DNA of 64,000 nt from Moringa oleifera. Taxonomy: Eukaryota > Streptophyta > Magnoliopsida > Brassicales > Moringaceae. The notes beneath the pieces are model-generated. The model made no database searches and was not told the DNA's origin. It saw only the letters and a program-made list of their open reading frames with translations. Below, in pieces: positions 12,101 to 25,746 of the stretch (the first letter of the stretch is position 1; each line of letters opens with the position of its first letter). Made by a program: the position numbers and the translations under genes. Where the stretch lies: positions 124,001 to 188,000 of the forward strand of contig JAJFZO010000659.1 of the NCBI GenBank assembly GCA_021397835.1, given 5' to 3'.

Positions 12101-13906
12101 AGGTAAGGAGTTCATTTTACTTGTGATGTTTGAACACGGAAGGAGTTCGGGGATCTAGCAAGTTCATTTGTCATTATGTTCTCTACATGGAAGAATAAAT
12201 GGCCCACCATAGAAGCCTGCACATGAGTGTCCACATGAATATGTCCATAACATGTCACTTTCAGATCATTTGACAGAGAAAATCTGTAACAGATAATGCC
12301 AGCTCGGTTCTCCCCATCTTACGCAAAAATACTGAAGCAAATTTGCAAGTGGCACTAAATTCCAAATAGATTGATTAAGTCACAGAAAGGGATGGGTTGA
12401 TGACCAGGAAAATTCTATTTTAGGAAAACAAAATATTCAACGTTTTTAAATATGGGACAATCCACTTTAGGTACATTGCAGGGCCCAGGAGAGTTTTAAA
12501 TCTTTTTCTTCTTATTATTATTTTTTAATACCCCTTGAAAGTGTCTTCTGTGATCAATAATCAATGAATGTGATTATTACCATATAATTCCTAATACAGG
12601 TTAAAACTCATCTAGTAGACAAACAAACGAAGATAACTGCTTATCAAGATCAAGTAAACATGCATGGATCAAGTAAGACTTACTTTCCTGCAACAAAAGG
12701 AACACCCTTCTTAGTATTGGCAGGAATTTCTCCCTGTAAACCTTCTATAATATCAGTCATTGCTTGAACAATTCTATGATCCTCACTGTAGCTCTCATAG
12801 CACCGACCCCATCTAGGATCCCTGCAAACCTGTGAAAGCCAAGCATAAAAAGTACAAAAGGTTAGTCTAATTGATCAAGATTTTTGTACAACCTGTAACC
12901 ATCAAGCAGATCAGTCTTTATTTACCGCAATACACGGAGCAAAGGCATAAGGGATTCCTGTAGCTCTAACTTCAAGAGCAGTCGCATCTCCAATCTTCTT
13001 AGCTAGTACAGGGTCCCTGATTGACAAATTCCAACATATAAATACCATGAAACCAATGATATGAATAAGACAGATACCGAGAAGCAAATGAATTTAAAAT
13101 CATCTAAAATGTTGTGAACTCCAATTTAAATAATTGATTGAGACATAAATCTAAATTTCACTTCTACTTAGACCTTCCTTCTTTATCCCAGAAAAGATCA
13201 GAACCAATAACCATGTCTGACCATATTTATGTTTCTCAATGGAGGAATAGTTCGTTGAAAATTCATCAAGGTATGCACTCTTGCCTGGTCACTCCAAGCC
13301 CAATATTATGCGGAAAAATGGTAGCATTGTAGACATTGTTGTGGCCATGAACTGCATCAATCCCATATATCATTGGAATTCCAAGACGGGTGGACAGAGC
13401 TCCCTTTTGGATCTCATTCACCATATTGACCCAAGTCTCGGCACTAGCTTTTGGGGCTGGTACGCTCCCTCCACCACTCAAGACACTCCCTGTGCACAAG
13501 ACCATACAATCGATTTATACAACATTTGATGGCTAAAATATTAACACAATAAAATTGATAATGTATGTAGTAACACTGACCTAAATGTTGTTATTATTGA
13601 AATACATGACCAAATGGATAGCTGCCTGGTAAAGTTAGACTATGTGAATGCAAATGAAGAACCGAGTAGAGGTACTATAGTTTCTTTACCAATGAAATAC
13701 TTCTTCATGACATCGGGGGTTGCAACACTGCGCTCGATCTGCGTCATTTGGCCGATCTTTTCAGCTAGCGTCATTCTGCTCATCAAATCTCTGATTCTAG
13801 CATTCAGTGGCTGTTGAGGATCTTTGTATTTCACATATGTTCCTTCTGCTATAGCCAAGCAGCATAATAGCAGAAATCCCACCAGAGATATTGAAAACCT
13901 TGCCAT
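9114..13906 (-). CDS. GH3 family beta-glucosidase / beta-D-glucan exohydrolase, secreted
   Basis: Nine coding exons (minus strand): 13906-13690, 13489-13285, 13016-12926, 12829-12684, 10983-10740, 10631-10527, 10312-10130, 10030-9826, 9601-9114; 1,884 nt, 627 aa, the usual length for plant GH3 exohydrolases. All junctions keep frame. The protein opens with a signal peptide ([20 protein letters not shown]), so it probably acts in the cell wall. The barrel domain follows, with [30 protein letters not shown] and [15 protein letters not shown]. The nucleophile Asp is about residue 307 in [13 protein letters not shown]. The acid/base Glu lies in [14 protein letters not shown] (E507 or E512). The C-terminus is [10 protein letters not shown]. 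In this family such enzymes release glucose from the non-reducing ends of beta-glucans; the precise substrate cannot be read from sequence. Intron 2 uses a GC donor (CAG|GCAAGA at 13284). Intron 4 is 1.7 kb. A 5' UTR intron is likely. A beta-xylosidase role is less likely because the closest remembered motifs are those of the exohydrolase group. Confidence 0.94.
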
Positions 13907-13940
13907 TCTGGCACTAGAATCGATCTTTCTGACCTATTAT

Positions 13941-14230
13941 CTGCAGAATTTAACAATCAGCTCGCCGACTTAAAAGAAGAAAGAGCGACATTTATGTGAA
14001 TATGTAACAAAATATCTTCAAGAGTGATAAAGAGGCAACAAGCAGGGACGCGCACGCATAGAAGAGACACCGAGAAAGAGAGAAGACAGAACAAGAGGTC
14101 CGCACATAAAATTAAAGAAGGAAACAGAGTAAGCAGAGAAAGAAATTTCTGGCAAAGTGAAACCAAAGGAAGAGATCTTCATCAACCTCAGGTTAAAAGC
14201 ACAATGATGGCAGAGAAAACCGTAACTTAC
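13941..14230 (-). other. Probable 5' UTR intron of the GH3 gene
   Basis: On the minus strand a strong donor, CAT|GTAAGT, sits at 14231/14230, and a pyrimidine-rich acceptor, TTCTGCAG, ends at 13941, leaving a 34-base leader before the ATG at 13906. No transcript evidence is available; this rests on splice-site quality and position. Confidence 0.5.
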
Positions 14231-14361
14231 ATGCTGAAATGAAGCAGTAGATGAAGAGAGGAAGGACAGCAAAAAAGTTGGTCCTCCTCCTAGGCTAGTC
14301 TGCTGTCTGAAGCAGACAACACCAGCGTATGGGGCTGAGTGAGAGCTGACTTAGCTACTAG

Positions 14362-14376
14362 CCAGCTATATAAAGA
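14362..14376 (-). promoter_or_regulatory. Candidate TATA box of the GH3 gene
   Basis: Minus strand CTTTATATAGCTGG lies about 460 bp before the ATG, that is, upstream of the presumed leader exon. It is the only good TATA-like word in a region of mixed composition. It would place transcription start near 14335. Confidence 0.4.
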
Positions 14377-14399
14377 AAATCTAGGCATTGTTTTATTTA

Positions 14400-16190
14400 A
14401 AAAATGAAATTAAGAAAAAGAATATCGAAATTGCTTTCTGTTTTCAAATTAGTCGGCCAAAATAGTCATTTTCGCACTCGTAATTGAAGTGACAATAAGA
14501 TAATGGAATAACATTGCAGAATATTACAGCAGCTCTTTCCACTTTACACGGCGCACCAACCCAATCCCCAAGTCCTAATCATCTGCTCTTAAATTCAATC
14601 TCGAAGGTTACCATCAAAAGATAAATCTCTCTGTTCGTCCGTGGGGCGATTTCCAGGTTCTTGCGTTAATTCAAACTGACTATCTTGTTCATGTCGCCAT
14701 GTGCATCCGCATTGGCAAGCACGTTGGCTCACAGAAGTTATGTTAGGTCAATCCATTTGTAAGACCTGATCAATGGCCAACTACTCGGAGTTGTAAGGCC
14801 TGCAAATTGAGACAGGATCATGGAGGAAAGAGGCTCCTTCAATTTCATTTCCCAATTTTTAAAAAGAACGAGAATTTGAAGGGGATAATCAAAATGAAAA
14901 AGATCTTGCTGTCGGTTTGTCAGCTGGGACCCACCCTTGGAGATAAGGGAGGCATCGTCTTCGAAATTCAGAAACAGTAGAAATGGAAGAGAGAAGTGGG
15001 AATTGGACCAACGCAGGGGCCCAAAAGTACAGGACACAGAGTCCGTACAGCGCACATGCATTGCCCCACTTTTACTAATTTCTATGCCCATAATTCAAAA
15101 TATATTACCGTTATGCTATATTCAAAGCCACTGGCGGAATATAATAATCACTAATTAAACCAATCTGACCACCGTGGCTTGTAACCATCCGCCCACATGG
15201 GTTTTCTCTGCCAACTTTTCTTTAATAATCAAACCCATAAAAAAAGAGGAATTTTATAGCTTTGGCAGCTATCATTTTCTAAATTGCTATCAAGATTTTC
15301 TGCTCTACCTTGTGTTGATCTCATAATTTTGATATATAATAATTTAATAAAATTAATTATTATATTTTTTATTTTTATATTAATATTTTAAATTATTAAA
15401 ATATTAATTTTTCTAATTAAAAAACTGAATCTAAAAGTCGAACCTTTATGTCTAATGATGATAGTGCCATCAGAAATTAGAATGGAGAGTAAATTTAGCC
15501 TCCGTAATTTTTAAGCATTTTTTTATTTATATTTTTGATATAATTTTCTCTATTTTTTTAATTAAATCCCAAGTGCCGCAATTAGCTTAGCATAATTTTT
15601 AATATATTTTAATAAAAATAAAAAAATATTTTCAAAATTTGAAACCATCAAATGAGCCACGTTGATAATGTTTGTTTATAAAATATTATTTATTAAATAA
15701 GTCTCACCGACCCAAAATAAAAAATTGATATCGCAGACAATTTCCTGTTTAATACATTATTTAGTAAAAAGATTTGTGGTTAAGTGAGATCTCAGAGCCA
15801 AAATCAATAAGACCATAGAAAAGATTCTTTGAGCTTCTTTCACACTGAGCTAAATATCATCACACAAAGGCTTCAACTTCAAACAAGAAAGATTTACAGA
15901 TTTAGATTTTAGAAAAATGGTCTAAAGTCTATAATTAAAAGTTTAGATACAACTGAAAACGGAGCTAAAAATATGGACCCAAACAGAAGAAGGCTAACAT
16001 TTTTATGATGTCAAAAGGGCTGCAAATCAAAAAGTTCAGAGGATGAGATGAACACTTAAAAAGAATGTAATCATTTATTTTATTTTACTCACTAAGATTT
16101 ATTTGGACAACGGGTATGGTGATCACCACCGGAAAGAAATCCTTATTCCACCATCTACTATTTACCCAGGGAACAGATTTGTCTGTCAAC
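14400..16190. other. Intergenic region between GH3 promoter and aldehyde oxidase 3' end
   Basis: 14.4-15.2 kb is of mixed composition with open frames of up to 117 codons that show no recognisable protein. 15.3-15.8 kb is very AT-rich. Poly(A) signals for aldehyde oxidase on the minus strand are plausible at 16098-16103, 16079-16084 and 16074-16079 (plus TTTATT). I see no gene here. Confidence 0.5.
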
Positions 16191-19100
16191 TTAGACCTTC
16201 ACTTTCTGCTTAATTTCCCACTGCAAGTACCTCTGCACATTGTCCAGCCCACACAGCTCTTTCACAACAGGCATTGTTGCAGGGACCTCCAACTGGAATG
16301 TTGGATCAAACCCATCAGTGCCACCCCAAGAAAGAAGTTGTTGTCGAGCTTCTCCAATGGCTGCTCTTGTAGCATTGTGAATGGAAACTGCTAGAACTAA
16401 CGGTGGCTCACCAGAAGCTGCAAAAAATCAAATACAATTTGAGTGCTTCTTAATCCAAAGAAAAATACACATGCAGTAACCGCATGTGAGGACATGTATA
16501 ATATTTTCATTATGACAAGGCAGTATCATAAATTTTTTAGCAGCATAAAACAATGAAAGGACACATGCACTGCTTTCCTAATTGATCCAAACCCATGTTA
16601 AATTCACTAAAATAATCACAAATCTTAATTCAAATTTCTCTGCTCAGCCTCTTCTGTTTCCAAAACTCAATTTGCCACTAGAGCTCTCTATCTCAGCAGC
16701 CATATGGATAACCACTATTTCTAAGATGTTAACCAATCTTTATCCATAGTCAAAACTTATCCAGCCATATCGTACTGGGCTCTTACATTTTAGCAGAAGG
16801 ATAAAAGAGCAGAAAAGGTTCAGAACAAGGCCTTAGGCAGATTCACAAACGGAAAAAAAAATAAAATAAAAAAAAAGACAGTCCCCTAACTGCTGTCATT
16901 GGCAATGCCAAAAATTAAAGACCATCCTTATAGACTAGTGGTGTCATCTTCTTTCTCAACGTACTTTTACCAATCCAGAAGTAGCACTAAACATTCACCA
17001 AATTGATCATTCGTTGTCTCACCCATTTCGAAGCATTTAAAGGTTCTAACTATATTTTTCAATTGTGTTACCAATTTAAGAAATTTTGCACATCAAATTG
17101 TTTTCATTTAAGAACCCTTCTTTTTTTTTCTCCTTTAGCACAAGTCATCAAAGAAGAAGATTTTCTCAAAATTTTGATGTTAAACGAGCAGAATGGAGGA
17201 GAGAAAGTGTGCAAACTAAGCCAGAACATATAAGCAAGAAAAAGCAGATTATATGCATGTTATGTAAATAGACACAGGCAGTCACATATACAATTGAAAT
17301 ATAACATTTAGTCCATCAAGGGTTTATTGTATCACTGCTCCGTAGTCTGGATTATGTTTATCGGTGGCTGAACTGCATTTAACTAATAAAGAATGAGACC
17401 GCACTCTGTCAGAGAGAGAGGTCCTTGTGGAAGAAGATGAATTGACTTCTTCACTTTGTATAAAACTCATTCTGCCATGTTTTTTTACATGAAAAAGCTC
17501 ATCTAAAATACTGCAGCCATGGATGAATGTACAATTATAATATATGAACGTGCAAGGTGGAATCAACACCAGCAAGGTAAATGAGGCTGCACAAAAATGA
17601 TGGAAATGGAAGTTCAGACATTCTACAACCCGCTCTGGAGGGCCACTGTTAATAAAAATGATGATTGAAAAAAACTATAGATGATGCAGGAAGTACTTAC
17701 TGTACACATCATGGAGCAGGAGTCAACATTTCATTAAAGCAGTTTAAATGTCAGATATAGAAGTATACATGTTCTGATGCTCAGAAGAAATTAAGAATGG
17801 CCCTTTATGAATGTCCAAAAATATGTACCTTTTGAAGAAAGCACACGTTTTTCATGATGTCCACTGTTCAGTATTTCAACATTAAACTGCTTTGGCAGGG
17901 TGTCTACTGTAGGGATCTTGTAAGTCCATGTGCTGTCTGAAACAACTAGTCCATCTGAATTCGTTGTATATTCTTCAAGCATGAAAAACCCAATTCCTTG
18001 AACAAAAGCTCCTTCAATCTGTTTAAAATTAACAAAATAATAATAATGATAATGGTAATGATGATGATGATATAAAATAGTAATTTACTTGAATTAAAAT
18101 TAATGCATTTAATTTAAGAACACAATGACTATGTAAAGGGATCCATTGGCAATCATGCAGTCTTCAAGAAAAATACAAGCATGACTCAAATGTTTATTTT
18201 TCTTGTTGTTGGGGTGGTAAAGGGAGAGATTGGAGTTACATAATTGTTATCTGGCTAACCTGTCCTAAATCCACAGCAGGATTGAGGCTTTGTCCACAGT
18301 CATAAATTATATCTGTCTGCAAAATCGTGGTCTCTCCTGTCAGAAGGTTTACCTCCACCTACAGTGTCATGGATCCATAATTAGTATCTATAAAGATAAA
18401 CTTCAACATGGTGTCGTAACTAGTTAAGCAAATTGGTGACTACTTTCAGTAATATCACATCCAGCAGGCCACCTCCAGGTCCACTTGAAGAAAGACCATT
18501 TTAGTTTCAACACAAAAACTAATGCAAAGCAGAAAAGAAAGAGCAGATAAACTTGCCTCACTCACAGCAGCACCATAGTTTAGGTATCTCATGAAAGTAA
18601 AGTCTGGAACATATAGAGAATTTGCAGATAAGTTCACAGATTGAGCATATGCCTGCATGTTGAGAGATTTAAAGAGTAAAAACCACAAAGATCACCTGTC
18701 TTCAATCTAGTTGATATCATTAATTAAAACAAGAAAAAGAAAGAAGAAGATGCCAACTAAAATTTATTAGCCACAGGAGCTACTAAGCTGCAATCACAGC
18801 CAGCAAAAGAAAAATTTTAAATCACGAAAGTCAAAATTGGGAGACAATGGATTACCGTTATCCTCAGGCTAATAGCTATAATAGCTACAATTGGTAAAGA
18901 ACTTGAAATCAGCTGGCTGGAAATATGCACAAAAATGATGAAAACTCCACAGCAGAGAATATTTTGAAGTACCAATGGTTGCATAGATGACAGAGACATA
19001 AGGTTTTAGATGATAGCTAGTAGTAATGTTTTTGGTAACACCTGTTAAGTAGTATTTAAAACCACCATACATCATGCCACTAGACAGATTGTAGGATTGC

Positions 19101-22100
19101 TTCTTCAATTCCTGAAGTTGCTGAGGTAACAAAATAGTCAAAAGTCAGCTAGAATAATGAAACACAGAGATATTTACCTGACTTATCAGCATCTCCCATT
19201 TTACAGAACCCATTCGCTCCACCGACTTTTCCTTAATAGGAATCAGCCTCTCAACCAAGATATTGCAGCAAATTCTAACTGCTTCACAACTTGACTCAGA
19301 TGTTGTGCTCCCAGCCGTAAAACCCCCTTGAATTACACTCAACGTATCTGATTGCACCACCCGTACTTTCTCCAGCAGTTCTCCTGTTCCATCACATTGG
19401 ATCAAACTGAGAGCATATGCAGCCATCTGTTTTACCTTCGTCCATAGCCCTTGGCCAAGATCAATGCCACCAACTTCAACAACAACAGACCCATCACGTA
19501 GAATGCTTACTTTTCCTGGAGTTGGCCTCACCATGACTTCATGTACAATGGGCACTCGAGATATACCCCTTTTTCGCCATCTATTACATCGATTGAACTC
19601 TTTTATCATTTCAGTCCTTTGGTTGAAAGCTGAAGTCATTGCCAATTTATCCCATATTGAAGGCAACGTATACTCGAGAGCTTCGCCAGCACTACCCTTG
19701 TAGAAAAGGTTAAGGCTGCTGTATGTGTGGAGATTAATCTTTCTGACAGAATCTACATCCAAGGAAAGGGTAGACGCCACGTGTTCAATAACAGCTTCAG
19801 CAATAAATGATCCCTGAACCTCCCCAGGGGCTCGCATGGCTGATCTACTTGGAAGGTTTGTTTTGCACACCTTTATATCAAAAGATAAAGCACCCCAGTC
19901 ATACTTCCTTAGTGTAGATAAGATGTTAATTGGCAAAGTTGGACTTATGTCAACAAATATTCCTGCATCAACTAATATATCGACTCGTAAGGCCGTAATT
20001 TTCCCATTGGATTTGAATCCTACGCTGTACTTTATTTTCATGGGGTGCCTTCCTCCTGCCATCATCATATCAGTTTTGCGATTTAGATATATCCTCACTG
20101 GACACTGCAATTGGTGTGCAGCAAGTGCACATGCTGTAGCAACCTAATACATCATGTTAAGGAGCTCTTTAGATGCACCAGGTATATTGTTATAAAATGC
20201 TAGAGAGATAAATCCAAGAGAAAGAAAGAGATAGAGACAGAAAAGTACAATTAAACTTTGAAACAAACAAATTCATCAAATGTATGATAAGACAATGTCA
20301 ACAGATTTCATAAGTACAAAGCAGTACCAGGTAACTTCTTTTCTCTTTTTCCTTTCTTCTTCATTTGTTCGAGGGCATTTTACTTATTTATGGTTAAAGT
20401 TCCCAGAATTAAAAAAGGGAAAGTTGGATGGTTGCATTGCTGATTCATAAAGGCAGCCTTCGGAATCTATATACTCCCAGTGGATCTTGATCACTAGAAT
20501 TTCAATCTGCAAACAAGTTAAAATAAGGCAACTAACACATAGTGAGTGCATTAGAAATGTTTAAAGCACTTTATTGGCCTCCTTCCATATTAAATAACAC
20601 CCTGAAACATAGACTTAATCATAACGCCTAATTTCACACGATATGTCTTTAATGGTCTAGATACTTTTCACTAATAATTCCACAGTGTTGAGAAGAAAAA
20701 GGCTATGTCAGGGAACCACTGTGTCTGTCATAAGCCACAAGATCATGATGGCTGCACCTAAGTCTGCCAGATTGGTAAATACACTTATTTTATTAGGCGT
20801 TCAACACCCCCACTCTCCTCCCAAAAAAAAGTATGGTTTAATGAGGGAAAGGGTTCCCACAACCACAAACCAAATCATCTACTACCAGATTCTAAGCAAT
20901 ATTGCCTAGACTGAAACCAGATCTTAACCCTATCTTAAAGTATGATTACTCAACAGTAAGAAGTTCGGCATTTAATTCTAATTTTGCATCTCACATAGAA
21001 GATCTTTTTTTTGTTCATCAATGATAATTAACAGATTTCACCAAGCACCTGGTCAAAAACAAATTTACTCCATAAAAAGGACTAGAGAAATATTCTACAT
21101 TTTGCCCTCCCTAGCATACACCACTCTCAAGCATAATTTTCTTCTGAACAATTCGAATCAGTTCAAACAAGATTTTCACGGCTCTCTGGTACTAAGGCTG
21201 TGGATGGACTTAGTCCTCAAGCATGCTTATTGCTTATTGGCACAGCCAAACCTCTCAACAATAAAGATGAGATTTATTGAAAAAAGAATTTATTTATAAA
21301 ACCTGAATGCTATGGCACTCACAGGCATAGCTTTTATGGCCTTTCCGCCAAACCCTCCACCAACTCTTCTTGTGATCACACGAACATTATTTTGAGGAAT
21401 GCCAAGACATCTAGCAATTGTAGCATGTGTAGTTTCAGGGCTTTGACATGAACTATAAACCACCATGCAGTTGTCTTCATCTGGCACAGCAAGGGAACTT
21501 TGCGTCTCCATATAGAAATAGTATTGTGATCCAAGTCTAATCTGGAAATTGCAATTAAGCACAACTGAACTAGTAAGCTTGCCTGACAGATCTTAATAGA
21601 AGACATTACAAAAATGTTACGTGTATGTAACACAGTCAGCATCTAAAATAAGCAACAAAATAAGTTTGAAAGCTACCTCAGAAGAGATAATTTTGCAATC
21701 AGCTTCGGCCATTCCTTTTGATAAATCACCAACCTGACTGGGGTAAAGGAAAGGAGGGACCTCAAAAAAGCTAGATCTTTTAACAGCCTCCTCTACAGAT
21801 AATATTGGGGGTTCCAGATTTTCGGCATCATAATCAATCATTGCCATATTTGCAGCAATATCTGCATGTTTCTGTGTATCTGCAACCTGTAAAATCATTT
21901 CATTGTCAAAATCACTATAGTCATTGCATTAATCACAGAAACCATATGTGTTGTATCATTCCCATTTTAACAACAGTTCTAAATAAATAAATAAGTACAA
22001 AAGGTTAATTAGGGATGATAAAATCATGGAAATACCACAAGGGCTATTCTCTGACCGGCACACTGCACAAGCTCATCTGCAAATAAAGGTTCAGTACCAA

Positions 22101-25100
22101 ACAAGTTCATAGAACCTATGTTTTCCCCGCTTGCTGGAATGTCTTTGAAAGATATAAGAGTAGAAACTCCATCTGGTAGCAAATTTGTCTTGAACCTTAC
22201 ACCCTTTACCCGTGCCAAAGACTTTGTACTGTAAATGAATGCCCCATATAAGCAATTTGTTGGAGAGGGAATGTCATCCACAAAAACAGCCTCACCTGCA
22301 TAAGTGACTACATAAGCAAGATGTACAGGTTGATTTTTGAGAGCTTGCAACAATCACTTAATTAACAGAGATGAAAGTTAGAGTAAATATAAAATTTAAA
22401 ATAATAAAATTTGAGCCCGAGTGAGACACAGACACAATTGACAAGAGATATAACTGAAAGTTAAATTAAATATAAACTTTAAAATCATAAAATTTGAGTT
22501 GGGCATAACCAACAGCAAACAGTGAGACACGGACACCATTGACAACCTCAGGCCTGTGTTGATAAATATTTTGAACTTAGTGCCCAGAATAGATTGACAT
22601 ATAAAAGTGTGAGTGCATCAATATGTGTGTTTGAAAGAAAGAGAGAGGGGGAGAGAGAGAGAGAAGCATGGACAGACAGCCAGAACGGCATGATTTAATT
22701 ATCAATGTAGCATTGCAACCAAAAGAACCAAAAGAGAAAGAAATTGATGAATTTACTAACTTTAGCTTCACATTTTTCACTGGTCGAAAAGAAAAAGAAA
22801 TCTCTAATTGTTCAAGACTTTAGGCTGTCAATATAACAGATTAAATGAATTATCCTCAGAAGGATTCATTCTACCAGAAAGAAGCAGAAAGGTCTGGTAA
22901 AACATGTTACTTGTTAAGTGACCATGTTTAAGATGTGTCTTTTTTTTTTTTCTTTTTCCATGTTGTAGCATTTCCTCTCAAATTCAAAGCATTGATTTTA
23001 GGCATACCAGATGCTTGGAGGGAAGCTCCAGATTTCATAATTGGCTGACCAACAGGATGATGTCCTCTACTTTCAAACACTTGCTGAGAAGATGATAGCA
23101 AGGTTGGAGATTTTGCTTGATCAAGGTGTTCACAATGCTGTTTTATTTGAGAATCCTTGAATACCAAGTCACTCTTGCATTGATTTAACCAACCATGAGT
23201 ACCAGTTAATGGACTAAAGAACTCGAAAAGAAAACTAACAGCCATGCTTGACCTATAGGCAGGATTTGAAATACCTTGCCTAGGTACCACAATAGCTGCA
23301 AGTAAGTTAATAGCCTGAAATAATACATCTACACTTAGAAGTTTCCCAGATAAAAACTGCTCAACCTTCCTTGCTCTAAGTCCATGTTTAGTTCCATAAG
23401 CACCGAAAGCCAACTGACAATTATTTACCATAATTCCATTAGAAGTATTACAGGGAGAAACCTCAGCCAAAAAAGCAGCATTTAAATAAGGCAATGCATT
23501 TCCCAGGGGTCGTGGTGCTGCTCGATAGGTCTCATAGAGCAAAACAGTGTTGAGTTCAGAAGAAACTAGATGCCAAAATGGGATTTTGACACTTAAAAGC
23601 ACACTGTTGGAATCCAACGGAAGCCTTTCAAGAAACTCTTCCAATGTAAGCTTTTCACGGCTCTGACCATTCATTATGTCTACCATTGCACCGACAGAAA
23701 GCAGCATAATGGTAATGTCTGAGGGAAATTGTTTCCTCTGTGCCATGACAATATTCCCCCCTACACTAGCTGAGTTCCTTATGAATCCTGAAGCAATTTT
23801 TTCCATATGGTTGGCAATTTTCTTGAACACCACTGCACCTTGTGAGGAATACTGAACATTGCTTTCTTCCTTCAAAATCTCGACAGCTTTTGATATTGTC
23901 ACAGCTGCACCAATTTCAATCCCTGTCCGATCTCTCCTCACAATTGAGAGCTCCGGAATACGTCTTATATCAATGTATTTCCTATAGTGCTCTAGTTCCT
24001 TATAGTACCCCATACCTGTATTACCTACAACTAATTTTACTGAGGTTCCATTGTTGACCTCCTTAGGTTCCAGTAAGCTTTGGAGCTCCTCAACACTACC
24101 AGGACTGTACCAACAAAATCTTCTTCGATCCAAAATCATCGTAGACCTGATTTCTTTCTTCAAAAACTCAGGAAATGTACAATTCTGGTCACTACATTGA
24201 TAAAAAGGTAATCTATTTACATTTGCTTCTTTAGTTTCTCCTTTTCTCCAAAAAGAATTAAACCCCAAGTCTTCCATATCAATATCAACAGCAAAACTTT
24301 TACAGGCATCAACAATGGGTCGATAACCAGTGCAGCGACAAAGATTTCCAGCAATAGCCTTTTCGGCTTCAGAAGCTGTCAGCTTGGAAAATCCTGGAGA
24401 GGGCTCTGGCCGGTTGGTCTTATCAGCATTGACAAGGGCTGAAAATAGTGAAATGCACATTCCAGGAGTACAAAAGCCACATTGAGAAGCATGAAAACCA
24501 GAAAACCTCTGTTGAATTGGGTGGAACCCATCTTTGCTATTTCCTAGTCCCTCAGAAGTTGTTATTGAACATCCATTTATGCTGCAAAGAAGCGTTAGAC
24601 ATGAACTAACAGTGAAGTCCTCAACTTGGTCAAGCACAGGATCATATTTGGACAAAAGGACAACACAAGCACCACAACCACCTGCAATTATAAAGGAGGA
24701 AATATGTTTTACAAAACAAAAATACAGCTTCTAAGGCAACCTAAAATTGAATTAGATGCATGGAAATTCAGGCTGATGTTATATAGGAACCTTAACAATG
24801 ATAACAATCCATGATCAAAATTTTAAGTTCCCCTAACTCCTCAGACAACAAATAGATAGTACAATCAGATCAAACAATCAACCATTAAGTTCCTGCACTC
24901 AAAAATTAAATTCCCAGTCACGCTCCTCTACAGGTAAACAAAAGGGAATATTAGAAATTTCAAAATAGGCATAAAATAAAGCTTCTGACTCAAACATATA
25001 CAGAACAACAAAAATAAAAGATAAAATCCATCTACTTCGAAGTTGTCAACTCCGTTACAGGAACAAACTCAAAGACTATATATGAAAATAACCATGCTCA

Positions 25101-25698
25101 ACACAATTAAAAGTAACCAACACAAGGAAAAGGCATGTTTTAATTCTATATGCCGATGAAAGAGGAATCTGAACCCAAAACAAGATGTTCATTGTTGGTG
25201 GAGTCAAATGATAGATGCTTACCAGTAATCTGAAACTATAAATAGAGAACGTACATATATGCGAAGCACCACAATTCAAGATGCAGAGGAAGAAAATCCA
25301 ACAACCCACCCAAGAAGAAGTTACACCAAAAATTTGAAAATTAACGTTTCTAACCGACCATGTCCAATTATTCATCTATACACATCACGAAACTATGTAC
25401 GAGTAATACATGTATCGATAACCACAGAAACAGATAGATAAAAAGAGACGGATAGACATAGCGAGAGGTGGAAAATAACAGGCAGACAGAGAGATATATA
25501 CATATATGGAGAGAGAAGCAAGGAGGTACCTTCACCACAGCTGAGCTTAACACTCTTGAAACGAGTCTGGGAACGCAAGAATTCTAGCAACGTAGTAGAA
25601 GGTTCAACTGTAGAGAGCTCATACCTCTCCCCATTAACAGCAAAAACCAGATTGTTTGTGTTTCTCGTTAACTCAACCTTCTCCATTTTTCTCTCCAT
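16191..25698 (-). CDS. AAO: Aldehyde oxidase (molybdenum cofactor, FAD, 2Fe-2S), plant AAO/IAAld oxidase type
   Basis: Ten exons (minus): 25698-25530, 24681-23008, 22295-22036, 21886-21677, 21541-21323, 20143-19178, 18652-18557, 18358-18260, 18018-17829, 16417-16191; 4,110 nt, 1,369 aa, the normal family length. Domain order: plant-type 2Fe-2S (C54, C59, C62 in SCGEGGCGAC, plus C84); second 2Fe-2S (SQCGFCTPGM, NLCRCTGYRP); FAD domain (LVVGNTGMGYYKELEHYRKY, RNSASVGGNIVMAQ); molybdopterin domain (RRVGGGFGGKA, RAPGEVQGSFIAEA, VGGIDLGQGLWTK, GGFTAGSTTSESSCEAVR); and the catalytic-Glu loop SGEPPLVLA near the C-terminus. The family oxidises aldehydes to acids in the cytosol, including abscisic aldehyde and indole-3-acetaldehyde; which one cannot be decided here. 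Xanthine dehydrogenase is the related alternative, but the termini, the TLLCSINGCSITTSEGLGN segment and the GGIDLGQGLWTK segment fit plant aldehyde oxidase. A second Met at residue 5 (25686) is an alternative start. Intron 7 uses a GC donor. Confidence 0.95.
18557..18565 (-). other. Alternative in-frame splice donors in aldehyde oxidase exon 7
   Basis: Exon 7 ends GCT-GTGAGTGAG-GCAAGT. The GC donor GAG|GCAAGT (perfect consensus apart from GC) at 18556 restores the family sequence YLNYGAAVSE joined to VEVNLLTG. A textbook GT donor GCT|GTGAGT lies exactly 9 bp upstream (18565) and would delete Val-Ser-Glu in frame. Confidence 0.6.
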
Positions 25699-25746
25699 TA
25701 TAGAAACTGAAAACAAAGCGCACTCAGTACAGTAAATAACGGGCAA

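Noticed and set aside
14018..14272. Overlapping open frames on both strands upstream of the GH3 gene
   Set aside because: They fall in the presumed leader and leader intron of the GH3 gene and show no known motif.
14738..15091. 117-codon minus-strand open frame between GH3 and aldehyde oxidase
   Set aside because: No recognisable domain, no splice partners, no promoter context; I could not support it as a gene.
19042..19120. Exon-like segment in aldehyde oxidase intron 6 (AG acceptor CTCAG, donor CAG|GTGTTA, open frame)
   Set aside because: It is 79 nt long and would shift the frame. It has no counterpart in the family, and exon 6 joins exon 7 perfectly without it. It could at most be a poison exon, for which there is no evidence.
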